From Streptomyces lateritius (GTDB lineage: Bacteria; Actinomycetota; Actinomycetes; Streptomycetales; Streptomycetaceae): 62,707 nucleotides of DNA. The notes below the pieces were generated by a model that saw nothing but the letters and a program-made list of their open reading frames with translations, was not told the origin of the DNA and did not search any database. The stretch covers positions 184,873 through 247,579 of the forward strand of contig NZ_BMTO01000013.1 of NCBI RefSeq assembly GCF_014649715.1, given 5' to 3'. Position numbers and translations under genes: made by a program. Below, one piece after another: positions 1 through 7,960 of the stretch (positions are counted from its first letter, which is position 1; every line of letters begins with the position of its first letter).

Positions 1-41
1 CCCTCGCGTTCCGCCCGCCGTGGGGAAGCGGGCGAAGGGGA

Positions 42-73
42 AGAGCCCCGGCCCCCTGGGGGGCCGAGGCTCT
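42..73 (-). terminator. Hairpin terminator after the NIPSNAP-like gene
   Basis: The arms AGAGCC and GGCTCT enclose a second GC-rich stem (GGCCCC/GGGGCC) just past the stop of the minus-strand gene at 100-477. There is no clear U-tract, which is common for terminators in high-GC actinobacteria. Read from sequence only. Confidence 0.55.
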
Positions 74-99
74 CGGAGCGTTCCCGCGTCGCTACCGGA

Positions 100-477
100 T
101 CACCCGGCGGCCGCCGCCGTCATGCTCCGGGCGAACTCCTCCAGTGCCCCACGGGGCACCGGCACGACCGAGGTCTGGTAGTCCGTCATCATCTTCGGCA
201 CCACGTCCTCGTACTCGCGCAGCCACTCTTCCGTCTCGTAGACGGCCAGCGAGAGCCGCACCCGCTCCTCCTCGGAACGGAAGGCGCGCAGCAGGAAGTA
301 ACCGTCCTCGTCGTTCCGCGAGGGCCCGTGCGTGATCACGGTGATCCCGCCCCGGCGCATCAGCGGGACCGTCCCGTCCCGGCTGATCCGGTGGAACTCC
401 TCCCGGACGCCCGGCCGCAGGGTGAACAGCCGTATCTCCAGCAGCCGGATGTCGTCACCCGTGTCGGTCTCGGTCAT
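100..477 (-). CDS. NIPSNAP-like small protein
   Basis: This 125-residue protein looks like a dimeric alpha/beta-barrel protein of the NIPSNAP type. It has an early strand reading LLEIRLFTLRPGVREEF, a central segment with the GYFLLRAF strand, and a C-terminal helix. Members of this family are small soluble proteins with few known activities, so no reaction can be given. The ATG sits about 40 bases after the amidohydrolase stop and is preceded by a GGAGATGA ribosome site, so the two are probably co-transcribed. A strong hairpin follows it. The family call rests on sequence pattern and length. Confidence 0.7.
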   Translation of the reverse strand: MTETDTGDDIRLLEIRLFTLRPGVREEFHRISRDGTVPLMRRGGITVITHGPSRNDEDGYFLLRAFRSEEERVRLSLAVYETEEWLREYEDVVPKMMTDYQTSVVPVPRGALEEFARSMTAAAAG

Positions 478-516
478 GTCATCTCCTCCAGGTACGTTCC
501 GGTCCGGTCAGGGGGG

Positions 517-1746
517 TCACTTGACCCTGAGGCCGGCCTTCCAGACCCCGGTGATGTGCTCCGGCTGGGCCAGCACCTCGATGTCGGTGAGCGGGTCCTC
601 GTCGAGGATCAGGACGTCGGCGTCGTAGCCCTCGACGAGCTGCCCGGAGAGGGGCGCCTGCGGCCCGAGCGTGGCCGGGCCGAGGGCGGTCCCCGACTCG
701 ATGGCCTCCAGCGGGGTGAGGCCGATCTTCACCAGCAGCGAGAGCTCCCGGCCGTTGCGCCCCCACGAGTCGGGCATCTCCTTGCCGGAGAGCGCGACGT
801 CGGTGCCGGCGGCGATCGTCACTCCCTGCTCGCGCGCGATGGCGATGGCCTCCGCGTGCCGCCCCGCCGTCGCCTGCAGCTTCTTGAGGGCGTACGGCGG
901 AAGCATGTGCCCGTTGTCCAGGAGTTCCTGGAAGATCGTGCGGGTGGTGACGAGGATGGCGCCGCTCTCGCGCATGGCGACGGCGGCCTCTTCGTCGATG
1001 TACGTACCGTGCTCGATCGTCTTCACCCCGGCCCGGAGCGAGGCCATGATGCCGGGCTTGCCGTGGCAGTGCGCGGCGACGATCCGGTCGGCCATGCCGG
1101 CGACCTCCACGATCGCCCGCAGCTCCGCGTCGGTGAACTGCTGGTGCACCGGGTGGTCGACCTCGGACAGCACGCCGCCCGAAGCGCAGACCTTGATGAG
1201 CTTGGCGTTCTTCCGCAGCTGCTCCCGGGCGGCCCGCGCACATTCGGCGGGGCCGTCGCAGAGCCTCAGTTCACCGCCGGCGTGCCCGAAGTCCTCGACC
1301 CACGAGGTCGGGAAGCTGTGCAGGTCCGCGTGGCCGCCGGTGGTCGAGAGCGTGGTGCCGGCCGCGTAGATCGACGGGCCCTGGATCGTGCCCTCGGCGA
1401 TCGCCCGGGCCATGTGGATGCCGAGGCCGCCGACCTCGCGTACGGAGGTGACACCCGCCTCCAGGGCGTTGCGCAGGTCGGTGGTGATCCGGGCGGCGCG
1501 CAGGGCGATCGGCTCCTGGGGGAGCAGGGTGAGGTCCGCCGACCGGAGTCCCATGAAGTGGCCGTGGGCGTCCCACAGCCCCGGCATGACGGTTCGCGCC
1601 CGTACGGTCTCGGCCTGCGGCGTGTCGGGTGCCCCGTCCGCGGGTCCGGCGTAGCTGATGGTTTCGCCGTCGAGAACGACCACGCCGTTCTGAACGGGGT
1701 TGCCCCTACCGGGAATGAGCTGATCCGCTTCAATTCGCTGCAACAT
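517..1746 (-). CDS. Metal-dependent amidohydrolase (imidazolonepropionase/prolidase-like)
   Basis: This 409-residue protein belongs to the amidohydrolase superfamily of TIM-barrel metal hydrolases. The metal-site residues can be traced: DAHGHF (His61, His63), Lys185 in KVCASGG, which is the usual carbamylated lysine, His226 in AAHCHG, His246 in IEHGTY, and Asp316 in AAGTD. Substrate cannot be read from sequence; relatives cleave imidazolone rings or X-Pro dipeptides. I chose the ATG at 1746; a TTG 12 bases further upstream is possible. Neither has a strong ribosome site. It lies 42 bases downstream of the frameshifted GlxA-type regulator and just before the NIPSNAP-like gene, so the three probably form one transcription unit. 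Confidence 0.85.
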   Translation of the reverse strand: MLQRIEADQLIPGRGNPVQNGVVVLDGETISYAGPADGAPDTPQAETVRARTVMPGLWDAHGHFMGLRSADLTLLPQEPIALRAARITTDLRNALEAGVTSVREVGGLGIHMARAIAEGTIQGPSIYAAGTTLSTTGGHADLHSFPTSWVEDFGHAGGELRLCDGPAECARAAREQLRKNAKLIKVCASGGVLSEVDHPVHQQFTDAELRAIVEVAGMADRIVAAHCHGKPGIMASLRAGVKTIEHGTYIDEEAAVAMRESGAILVTTRTIFQELLDNGHMLPPYALKKLQATAGRHAEAIAIAREQGVTIAAGTDVALSGKEMPDSWGRNGRELSLLVKIGLTPLEAIESGTALGPATLGPQAPLSGQLVEGYDADVLILDEDPLTDIEVLAQPEHITGVWKAGLRVK

Positions 1747-1788
1747 GCGGCGAGCCAATCAAAGGCGCCCGGAGAGGGCAACCGTTGT

Positions 1789-2783
1789 TCAACCAGCTGA
1801 AGTTGAGGCCAGTCGGTTCTGCTGCGCGGCCCTGTGGCGGAACACGTGGCGGTACGTCTGGGGGACACGGTGGTGACCCGCCCGAAGTGGTACCGGAGGT
1901 TGGCGGCGGTGCCGAAACCCGTGCGGCGGGCGATCGTCTCCACCGGCTCGTCCGTGGACTCCAGCAGCTCCTGCGCGAGCCGCACCCGCTGCTGCAGCAG
2001 CCACTGCAGCGGTGTGATGCCGAGCCGCTCCTTGAACCGCCGGGCGAAGGTACGCTCGCCCAGGCTGGCGACGCGGGCGAGCTGCGGGACGGTCAGCTGC
2101 TCGTGCAGTCGCTCCTGTGCCCAGTTGAGGACCGGTGCCAGTTCGTCGCTCCGCTCCGCGCGGGCCATCGGCCTGGTGTACTGGGACTGGCCGCCCTCGC
2201 GGTGCGGGGGCACGACCATCCGCCGGGCCACCTCGTTCGCGACGGCGGCGCCGTGGTCCTGGCGTACCAGGTGCAGACAGAGGTCGATGGCCGAGCCGGT
2301 GCCGGCCGAGGTGAGGATGTCCCCCTCGTCGGTGTAGAGGGCGGCGGGGGTGAAGTCGACGTCGGGGAAGCGGTGGGCGAAGTCTCCGGCGTTCATCCAG
2401 TGCGTCGTCGCCGTACGGCCGGTGAGCAGGCCCGCGGCGGCGAGCACGTAGGCGCCCGTGCAGATCGAGATGATGCGCTTGCCCCTCTTGTGCGCCTCGC
2501 GCAGCACCTCCACGAGGTGGGCCGGCGGGGCGAGTTGAGTGGCCCGTGCGAGGGCGGCGACGAGGACCGTGTCGGCGTCGAGCAGATCGTCGAATCCGTA
2601 CGGGGTGTGGATCCGCAGACCGGCCGATGTCCGCAGCGGGCGCGTGGTGTCCCCGCACATCCGGAGTTCGTACCAGGGGTCCACGATGTCGGAACGGTCC
2701 GTCCCGAACACTTCGCAGGGAACCGCCAGTTCGAATGTGGGGGTGGCATCCGTGACCGCGATGGCGACTACATGGGGACGCAT
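1789..2783 (-). pseudogene. GlxA/AraC-family regulator with one-base frameshift
   Basis: The N-terminal part is a DJ-1/PfpI-like domain (nucleophile-elbow Cys108 in ISICTGAYVLA) followed by two AraC-type helix-turn-helices, the classic GlxA architecture of about 330 residues. The frame breaks near the end. After FGRVTTVSP the ATG frame runs on into the amidohydrolase gene out of phase, while the next frame gives the expected family ending QTYRHVFRHR and stops at 1789. The slip is at a run of five G (plus strand 1860-1864); six would restore a 331-residue protein. It is either a sequencing/assembly error or a real inactivation or slippage site. It probably regulates the amidohydrolase downstream or the divergent permease. 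Confidence 0.8.
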
Positions 2784-2854
2784 GTCGGTAATTTAGCGCA
2801 GGATGGCGAAACTGCCGATGGCAGGCCGATGGCGGAGCGACGAAGCTTTCGTCC

Positions 2855-4192
2855 ATGAGCGAAGTAAAGACAGAGTCCTCCGGCGGTCGCCTCACCGCCG
2901 TCCAGGGCACCGCGATGTACGTGGGCGCCGTGCTGGGCACCGGCGTCATCGCCCTCCCGGCGCTCGCCGCCGAGGCCGCCGGTCCCGCGTCCCTGCTGGC
3001 GTGGCTCGCCCTCGTCCTGCTGTCGGCGCCGCTGGCCTTCACCTTCGCCGCGCTGGGTGCCCGCTACCCCGACGCGGGCGGGGTCGCGACCTATGCCATG
3101 AAGGCGTTCGGCGAGCGGGCCTCGGCCGTCGTCGGCTGGTGCTTCTACCTCGCGGTGCCTCCCGGCGCGGCGGCGGCGGCGCTCTTCGGCGGCGCGTACG
3201 TCTCCGCCGCACTGGGCGGCGGCACCACCACCACGACGGTCACCGCCATCGGGCTGATGGTCGTGGTCACCGCGGCCAACGCGCTGGGCCTGCGGGTGAC
3301 CGGCAAGCTCCAGTTCATGCTGGCCGGACTGCTCGTCACGCTGCTGCTGGTCGCGGTCGCGCTGTCGCTCCCGAAGGCCGACACGGCCAACCTCGAACCG
3401 TTCGCCCCGCACGGCTGGATGGCGATCGGCCCCGCGGCCGCCCTGCTGGTGTGGAGCTTCGCCGGCTGGGAGGCGATCACACACCTGGCGGGCGAGTTCC
3501 GCCACCCGGCGCGGGACCTGCCGCGCGCCGCCGCGGCGGCCGTGGTGATCGTCGGAGGGCTCTACCTGCTGGTCGCCTTCGCGGTCGTCACCGTCCTCGG
3601 TGACGACGCGGCCGCCTCCAGCGCGCCGCTGGGCGAGCTGATGGCCCGTGGCCTCGGTGGCGACGCCCGGTTCCTCGCGGCGGGCGCGGCGCTGCTGCTG
3701 ACCATGGGCGCGATGAACGCCTACTACGCCGGCGCCGCCAACCTCGGGGCCGCGCTCGGCCGTGACGGAGCGCTCCCCGGCTGGTTCGCCCGCGGCAGCG
3801 TGGCGGGTGAGGTGCCCCGGCGCAGCCTGGCCCTCGTGTCGGCCCTGTCCTTCCTCGCCCTGTTCGTCGTGGTCTCCACCGGTCTCGGCATCGAGTCGCT
3901 GGTCCTGCTCACCACTGGCTCGTTCGTCGCCGTCTACGCGATCGGTGTCGCCGCGGCCGTCCGGCTTCTCCCCAAGGGCACCAAGGGCAGGGTCTCCGCC
4001 CTGCTCGCGCTCGTCGCGGTCGTCGCTCTGCTGATCATGGCCGGTTTCTATCTGCTCTGGCCGCTGGCGGTCGCCGGCGCCGCGCTGCTCTACCTCCGGC
4101 TGAACCGGCGGCGACACCCCCGCGACGAGCAGCCCGACGCAGCCCCGGAACCCTCGCTCGAGACGGCCGGCGACGGTCCGGGAGCGTCGTGA
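2855..4192 (+). CDS. APC-superfamily amino acid permease/exporter (YjeH-like)
   Basis: This 445-residue integral membrane protein has about twelve hydrophobic segments. The first carries the APC-family glycine-rich signature GAVLGTGVIALPAL, and a later segment has the conserved FAGWEAITHLAGEF stretch. The overall pattern resembles the E. coli YjeH methionine/branched-chain amino acid exporter, but substrate and direction cannot be decided from sequence. It is transcribed divergently from the GlxA-type regulator with 71 bases between. Its stop overlaps the GTG of the next gene by four bases, starting a run of four coupled genes. Confidence 0.85.
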   Translation: MSEVKTESSGGRLTAVQGTAMYVGAVLGTGVIALPALAAEAAGPASLLAWLALVLLSAPLAFTFAALGARYPDAGGVATYAMKAFGERASAVVGWCFYLAVPPGAAAAALFGGAYVSAALGGGTTTTTVTAIGLMVVVTAANALGLRVTGKLQFMLAGLLVTLLLVAVALSLPKADTANLEPFAPHGWMAIGPAAALLVWSFAGWEAITHLAGEFRHPARDLPRAAAAAVVIVGGLYLLVAFAVVTVLGDDAAASSAPLGELMARGLGGDARFLAAGAALLLTMGAMNAYYAGAANLGAALGRDGALPGWFARGSVAGEVPRRSLALVSALSFLALFVVVSTGLGIESLVLLTTGSFVAVYAIGVAAAVRLLPKGTKGRVSALLALVAVVALLIMAGFYLLWPLAVAGAALLYLRLNRRRHPRDEQPDAAPEPSLETAGDGPGAS

Positions 4193-4848
4193 TCCTCGCA
4201 CCGTGCCCGGCGCCGGACCCGCAGAGCCTCCGCGTCGCGGTGGCCACCTTCCTGGGCCTGGACGCCAACCCGTCGCCGGGGCAGCCGGCGAACCCGGTCG
4301 TGCGCGTGTACGAGCCGCTGCCCCATGACGACCCCCCCGCCCATCTGAGATGGTTGAACTCATGGGGGTGCAGGATCCGTTACCCGCGATCCGGGGAGAC
4401 CGACCTGTTCGACCTCGGGGTCCGCGAGTGGACGTCACGCTGGTACGCGACCTTGCCGGACCCGCGGACGCCGCTCAGCGAACTCACCGACGACGCCGTC
4501 GCGTCGCTCGGGGACTGCTACGCCGCTCTCGCCGCGGTCCCCGTCGGCACGCCGGACCGCCGCCGAACGCTGGGCGCGACCGCCGCGTCGAAACTGCTCC
4601 ACGGGCTTCGCCCACGCACGCTCGTCCCCTGGGACGAGGCCATCGCCAGGCGACTGCACGGCGCCCGGGACGCCGAGGCGTACGTGGCCCACCACCGGCT
4701 CAACCGGGAATGGGCCCGCCGACTGCTCGCCGACAGCGGTCTCGACGAGGAGGCGCTCGCCGCCTCCTACGGATGTCCCGGCCGTCCCCTCGCGAAGATG
4801 CTGGACGACTACACCTACATCAAACTGACTCGATCGGACACAAGGTGA
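4189..4848 (+). CDS. Unknown actinobacterial protein
   Basis: I do not recognise a characterised family for this 219-residue soluble protein. It has no signal peptide or membrane segment. Conserved-looking stretches are LRWLNSWGCRIRYP near residue 52, SKLLHGLRPRTLVPWDEAI near residue 133, and the C-terminal MLDDYTYIKLTR; the middle one recalls helical proteins with a Pro-Trp-Asp core. GTG at 4189 overlaps the permease stop, and its own TGA overlaps the next GTG, so it is translationally coupled on both sides. That coupling and clean GC3 bias make it a real gene. Confidence 0.75.
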   Translation: MILAPCPAPDPQSLRVAVATFLGLDANPSPGQPANPVVRVYEPLPHDDPPAHLRWLNSWGCRIRYPRSGETDLFDLGVREWTSRWYATLPDPRTPLSELTDDAVASLGDCYAALAAVPVGTPDRRRTLGATAASKLLHGLRPRTLVPWDEAIARRLHGARDAEAYVAHHRLNREWARRLLADSGLDEEALAASYGCPGRPLAKMLDDYTYIKLTRSDTR

Positions 4849-5294
4849 TCCTTCGCATAGACCACATCGGGCTCGCGACCGACGACCCCGTCGGAGTCGC
4901 CGCGTTCATGACCGCCCTGGGAATGCGCAAGTACGACGACGGGCATGTGGACGACTACGGGGTGGCCTGCGAGTTCTGGCAGTTCTCCGGGGGCTCGGGC
5001 AATCCGGCCGTGGAGATCGTCTCGCCGGACCAGGACGACTCCGCCATCTCCGGCCGCCTCGAACGCCAGGGCCCCGGCCTCTACCACGTCGCTTTCGAGG
5101 TCGACGACATAGAGAGCGAGATGGCCCGGCTGCGCGGCCACGGCTTCACCGCCGTCGACGGCGAACCGTGCAAGGGCGCGCGGGAGGGGATGCGCGTCGT
5201 CTTCCTGTACGCGCGCCCGCCGGCGGGCCTGCTGGTCGAACTGGTCCACTACGAATCCGGACAGCACGCGGACAGAGAGAGAAGCGTCACGTGA
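4845..5294 (+). CDS. VOC (glyoxalase/bleomycin-resistance fold) protein
   Basis: This 149-residue protein starts at a GTG inside the GTGA overlap with the upstream stop. It has the two half-modules of the vicinal oxygen chelate fold: LRIDHIGLATDD at the N-terminus with a candidate metal-binding His, and GLYHVAFEVDDIESEMARL in the middle with a second His, ending in LLVELVHYES with a candidate Glu ligand. The pattern resembles methylmalonyl-CoA epimerase-like proteins, which use two His and one Glu for the metal. The actual substrate is unknown. It overlaps the next gene by four bases. Confidence 0.85.
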   Translation: MILRIDHIGLATDDPVGVAAFMTALGMRKYDDGHVDDYGVACEFWQFSGGSGNPAVEIVSPDQDDSAISGRLERQGPGLYHVAFEVDDIESEMARLRGHGFTAVDGEPCKGAREGMRVVFLYARPPAGLLVELVHYESGQHADRERSVT

Positions 5295-5647
5295 TCACCC
5301 TCCAGGACGTCCGCGAGGCGACCCGGCCCCTGCCCCGCACCGAGGAACACCTGATCCGCGAGTACATCAAGTTCAAGGTCGGCCGCATCGTGTACGCCTC
5401 GGTCTCCCCCGACGAGACGACGCTGGGGTTCGCCTTCCCCAAGGAGGAACGCGAACTCCTGGTCGCCTCCGCGCCGGACACGTTCCAGCTGCCCCGCGCC
5501 TCCGACATGCGTTACAACTGGGTGCAGCTGCGCATGGCGGCGGTCTCCAAGCGGGAATTCCACGAACTGATCCTGGACGCCTGGCAGATGGCGGTCCCGA
5601 AATCGGTCGCCACGGCGTACCTGGACTCGCTCGGCCGGAACCCCTGA
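5291..5647 (+). CDS. MmcQ/YjbR-family protein
   Basis: This 118-residue protein has the compact alpha/beta DNA-binding-like fold of the MmcQ/YjbR (DUF419) group, with the family's FAFPKEERELLVAS strand-turn region, MRYNWVQLRMAAV, and the closing helix near KREFHELILDAWQMAVP. YjbR-type proteins are proposed to bind nucleic acid, but there is no established activity. The GTG start lies in the GTGA overlap with the VOC gene and is preceded by a purine-rich GGACAGAGAGAGAAG ribosome site. It is the last gene of the coupled permease operon. Confidence 0.75.
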   Translation: MITLQDVREATRPLPRTEEHLIREYIKFKVGRIVYASVSPDETTLGFAFPKEERELLVASAPDTFQLPRASDMRYNWVQLRMAAVSKREFHELILDAWQMAVPKSVATAYLDSLGRNP

Positions 5648-6030
5648 TCCCCGCGGCGGGAGCGCGATCCGCGGATCCGCCCCGGGTCCCCGCGCGGGTG
5701 CCTGGGGCGCGGGGAACGCGGCACGCGGCCGCGGGCACATCCCGTCCGGCTCCGGTGTGATTCCCGCCGGCTCCGGGCGCGGGGCGCGGCACGCGACCCC
5801 ACGGGGATCCCGGCCGGGCCCTTCCGGAGCCGGCGCGACGGCCGTACGGCGCCGGGTGCGCACCGCCCGGGAGACCGGCCGTGGGGCGGGGCGGCGTACG
5901 GCGGGCTCGCGCCCGACGGCGGACGGGCCCTCGATCCGCCCGGCGTCGAGCCCGGCTTCCGCCCGGCTTCCGGCCTGCCGAGCCGGCGCGGCGGCCGCCC
6001 GCCGTCCGGGGCTCGTAGAATCAAGTCACC
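5648..6030. other. 383-base gene-free GC-rich spacer
   Basis: No convincing gene is seen. The stretch has imperfect direct repeats built from GGCGCGGGG and CCGGCTCC words and a perfect palindrome GATCCGCGGATC at 5666-5677. A possible -10 hexamer TAGAAT lies about 9 bases before the ATG at 6031, which would give a very short or absent leader for the cysteine desulfurase. Confidence 0.4.
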
Positions 6031-7194
6031 ATGGTTTACCTCGACCACGCCGCGACCACGCCCATGCTGCCCGAGGCGATCGAGGCGATGACCGCCCAGC
6101 TCGCCGTCACGGGCAACGCCTCCTCCCTGCACGCCGCCGGGCGCCGCGCGCGAAGGGCCGTCGAGGAGGCGCGGGAGACCCTCGCCGCCGCCCTGGGGGG
6201 CCGGCCCAGCGAGGTCGTCTTCACCTCCGGCGGCACCGAGGCCGACAACCTCGCCGTCAAGGGCCTGTACTGGGCCCGCCGGGACGCCGACCCCGCCCGC
6301 ACCCGGGTCCTCTCCAGCCCCGTCGAGCACCACGCGGTCCTCGACGCCGTCGACTGGCTCGCCACGCACGAGGGCGCCACCGTCGAGTACCTCCCGGTCG
6401 ACCGGTACGGCCGCGTCCACCCCGAGGCCCTGCGCGAGGCCGTCGCCCGCGAGCCCGAGACGGTCGCGCTCGCCACCGTGATGTGGGCGAACAACGAGAT
6501 CGGCACCGTCATGCCGGTCCGTGAACTGGCCGCGGTGGCCCAGGAGTTCGACGTTCCCCTGCACGCCGACGCCGTCCAGGCATTCGGTCAGGTCCCGGTC
6601 GACTTCGCCGCCTCGGGCCTCGCCGCCATGACCGTCTCCGGTCACAAGATCGGCGGCCCGTACGGCATCGGCGCGCTGCTCCTCGGGCGCGAGTACAGCC
6701 CCGTGCCCGTCCTGCACGGCGGGGGCCAGGAGCGTCATGTCCGCTCGGGCACCCTCGACGTACCGGCCGTCGCCGCCTTCGCGGTGGCCGGACAGCTCGC
6801 CGCCGAGCGGCGCGCGGAGTTCGCCCGCGACATCGGAGCGCTCCGCGACGACCTCGTCGCGGCCGTCCTCGCCGCCGTCCCGGACGCGGTCCTCGGCGGC
6901 GACCCGGTGGACCGGCTCCCCGCCAACGCCCACTTCTCCTTCCCCGGCTGCGAGGGCGACTCCCTCCTCCTGCTGCTCGACGCCCAGGGCATCGAGTGCT
7001 CCACCGGCTCCGCCTGCACGGCCGGTGTCGCCCAGCCCAGCCACGTCCTGCTCGCCACCGGCACCGCACCGGATCTCGCCCGCGGCACCCTGCGCTTCAC
7101 CCTCGGCCACACCTCCACGAAGGAGGACGTGGCCGCGGTCGCCGCCGCGATCGGTCCCGTCGTCGAGCGCGCCAGGACCGCCGGCCTCACCTGA
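6031..7194 (+). CDS. Cysteine desulfurase (IscS/NifS type)
   Basis: This 387-residue PLP enzyme removes sulfur from cysteine and holds it as a persulfide for iron-sulfur clusters or thiolated tRNA. Visible residues are the N-terminal YLDHAATTP, the PLP lysine Lys206 in SGHKIGGPYG, and the persulfide Cys329 in CSTGSACTAG, with no large deletions. mnmA follows about 770 bases downstream on the same strand, so the likely job here is sulfur supply for tRNA 2-thiouridine formation. A -10-like TAGAAT close to the ATG suggests a near-leaderless message. The end overlaps the convergent amidase gene by 8 bases. Confidence 0.92.
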   Translation: MVYLDHAATTPMLPEAIEAMTAQLAVTGNASSLHAAGRRARRAVEEARETLAAALGGRPSEVVFTSGGTEADNLAVKGLYWARRDADPARTRVLSSPVEHHAVLDAVDWLATHEGATVEYLPVDRYGRVHPEALREAVAREPETVALATVMWANNEIGTVMPVRELAAVAQEFDVPLHADAVQAFGQVPVDFAASGLAAMTVSGHKIGGPYGIGALLLGREYSPVPVLHGGGQERHVRSGTLDVPAVAAFAVAGQLAAERRAEFARDIGALRDDLVAAVLAAVPDAVLGGDPVDRLPANAHFSFPGCEGDSLLLLLDAQGIECSTGSACTAGVAQPSHVLLATGTAPDLARGTLRFTLGHTSTKEDVAAVAAAIGPVVERARTAGLT

Positions 7195-7888
7195 GCTTCG
7201 GGGCCGCCTTCGCGGACGGCCGGCCGGGCGGCGCCGGGGACGCGAGCCGCGCGGACGCCTCCCGTACGAGCCGCATGTAGCGCGGCCAGTCCCAGTGCGG
7301 CCCCGGGTCGGTGTGGTCCGTGCCCTCGACCTCGACGTGCCCGATGATGTGCTCCCGGTCGACCGGAATGCCGTACCGGGCGCATATCCCGGCGGTCAGC
7401 CGCGCGGACCCTTCGTACATCGCCGCCGTGAAGTCCTGCGGCCGGTCGACGAAGCCCTCGTGCTCGATGCCGACGCTCCGCTCGTTCATGTCCCGGTTGC
7501 CCGCGTGGAACGCCACGTCGAGTTCACGGATCATCTGCGCCACATGACCGTCCTTGCGGACGACGTAGTGCGTGGCGGCCCCGTGCCCCGGGTTCCGGAA
7601 GACCTTCAGCGCGGTCGCGTAGCTGCCCTGGACGACATGGATCACCACCCGGTCGATCGTGAAGTCGTCCGGCCGGTCGGCCCGCCGCCAGTTCGCGCGG
7701 GCAGCGGCGCTCCAGTCCGCGCCCTTGTGGTCGAGCTCACCGTCGACCCGCTCCCTCTCCGTGCCCGGCAGCCGCCACCAGGCGCGTCTCAGCTCGTCCC
7801 GGGCCAGCACCGCCGCGCCCACGGCGGTCGCGCCGCCGCCGAGCAGGACGGCTCGCCGCCCCACCCCCCGCTTCTTCTCGCTCCCCAT
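7187..7888 (-). CDS. N-acetylmuramoyl-L-alanine amidase, probably Tat-exported
   Basis: This 233-residue protein carries an Amidase_2/peptidoglycan-recognition domain that cleaves the lactyl-amide bond between MurNAc and L-Ala. It starts with a basic twin-arginine segment (GVGRRAVLLGGGATAVGAAV), consistent with Tat export or membrane anchoring. Zinc ligands are His84 (VVIHVVQGS), His184 (IIGHVEV) and Asp194 in DHTDPG, with a conserved IEHEG further in. It lies between the desulfurase and mnmA on the opposite strand, with its stop inside the desulfurase end. The ATG at 7888 is chosen because the signal segment begins there. Confidence 0.88.
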   Translation of the reverse strand: MGSEKKRGVGRRAVLLGGGATAVGAAVLARDELRRAWWRLPGTERERVDGELDHKGADWSAAARANWRRADRPDDFTIDRVVIHVVQGSYATALKVFRNPGHGAATHYVVRKDGHVAQMIRELDVAFHAGNRDMNERSVGIEHEGFVDRPQDFTAAMYEGSARLTAGICARYGIPVDREHIIGHVEVEGTDHTDPGPHWDWPRYMRLVREASARLASPAPPGRPSAKAAPKLR

Positions 7889-7960
7889 GTCTGCCTGAAC
7901 GCGTCCGCGCGCGGTCTTGGTTCCCACGGCGTTCCCGCGGACCCGTACCCTGGTAAGGCT

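Noticed and set aside
1266..1788. Long continuation of the GlxA frame over the amidohydrolase gene
   Set aside because: It is out of phase with a well-supported enzyme, lacks family similarity and arises only from the one-base slip at 1860-1864.
5666..5677. Perfect palindrome GATCCGCGGATC as an operator
   Set aside because: It is short, GC-rich and far from a promoter; expected by chance in this composition.
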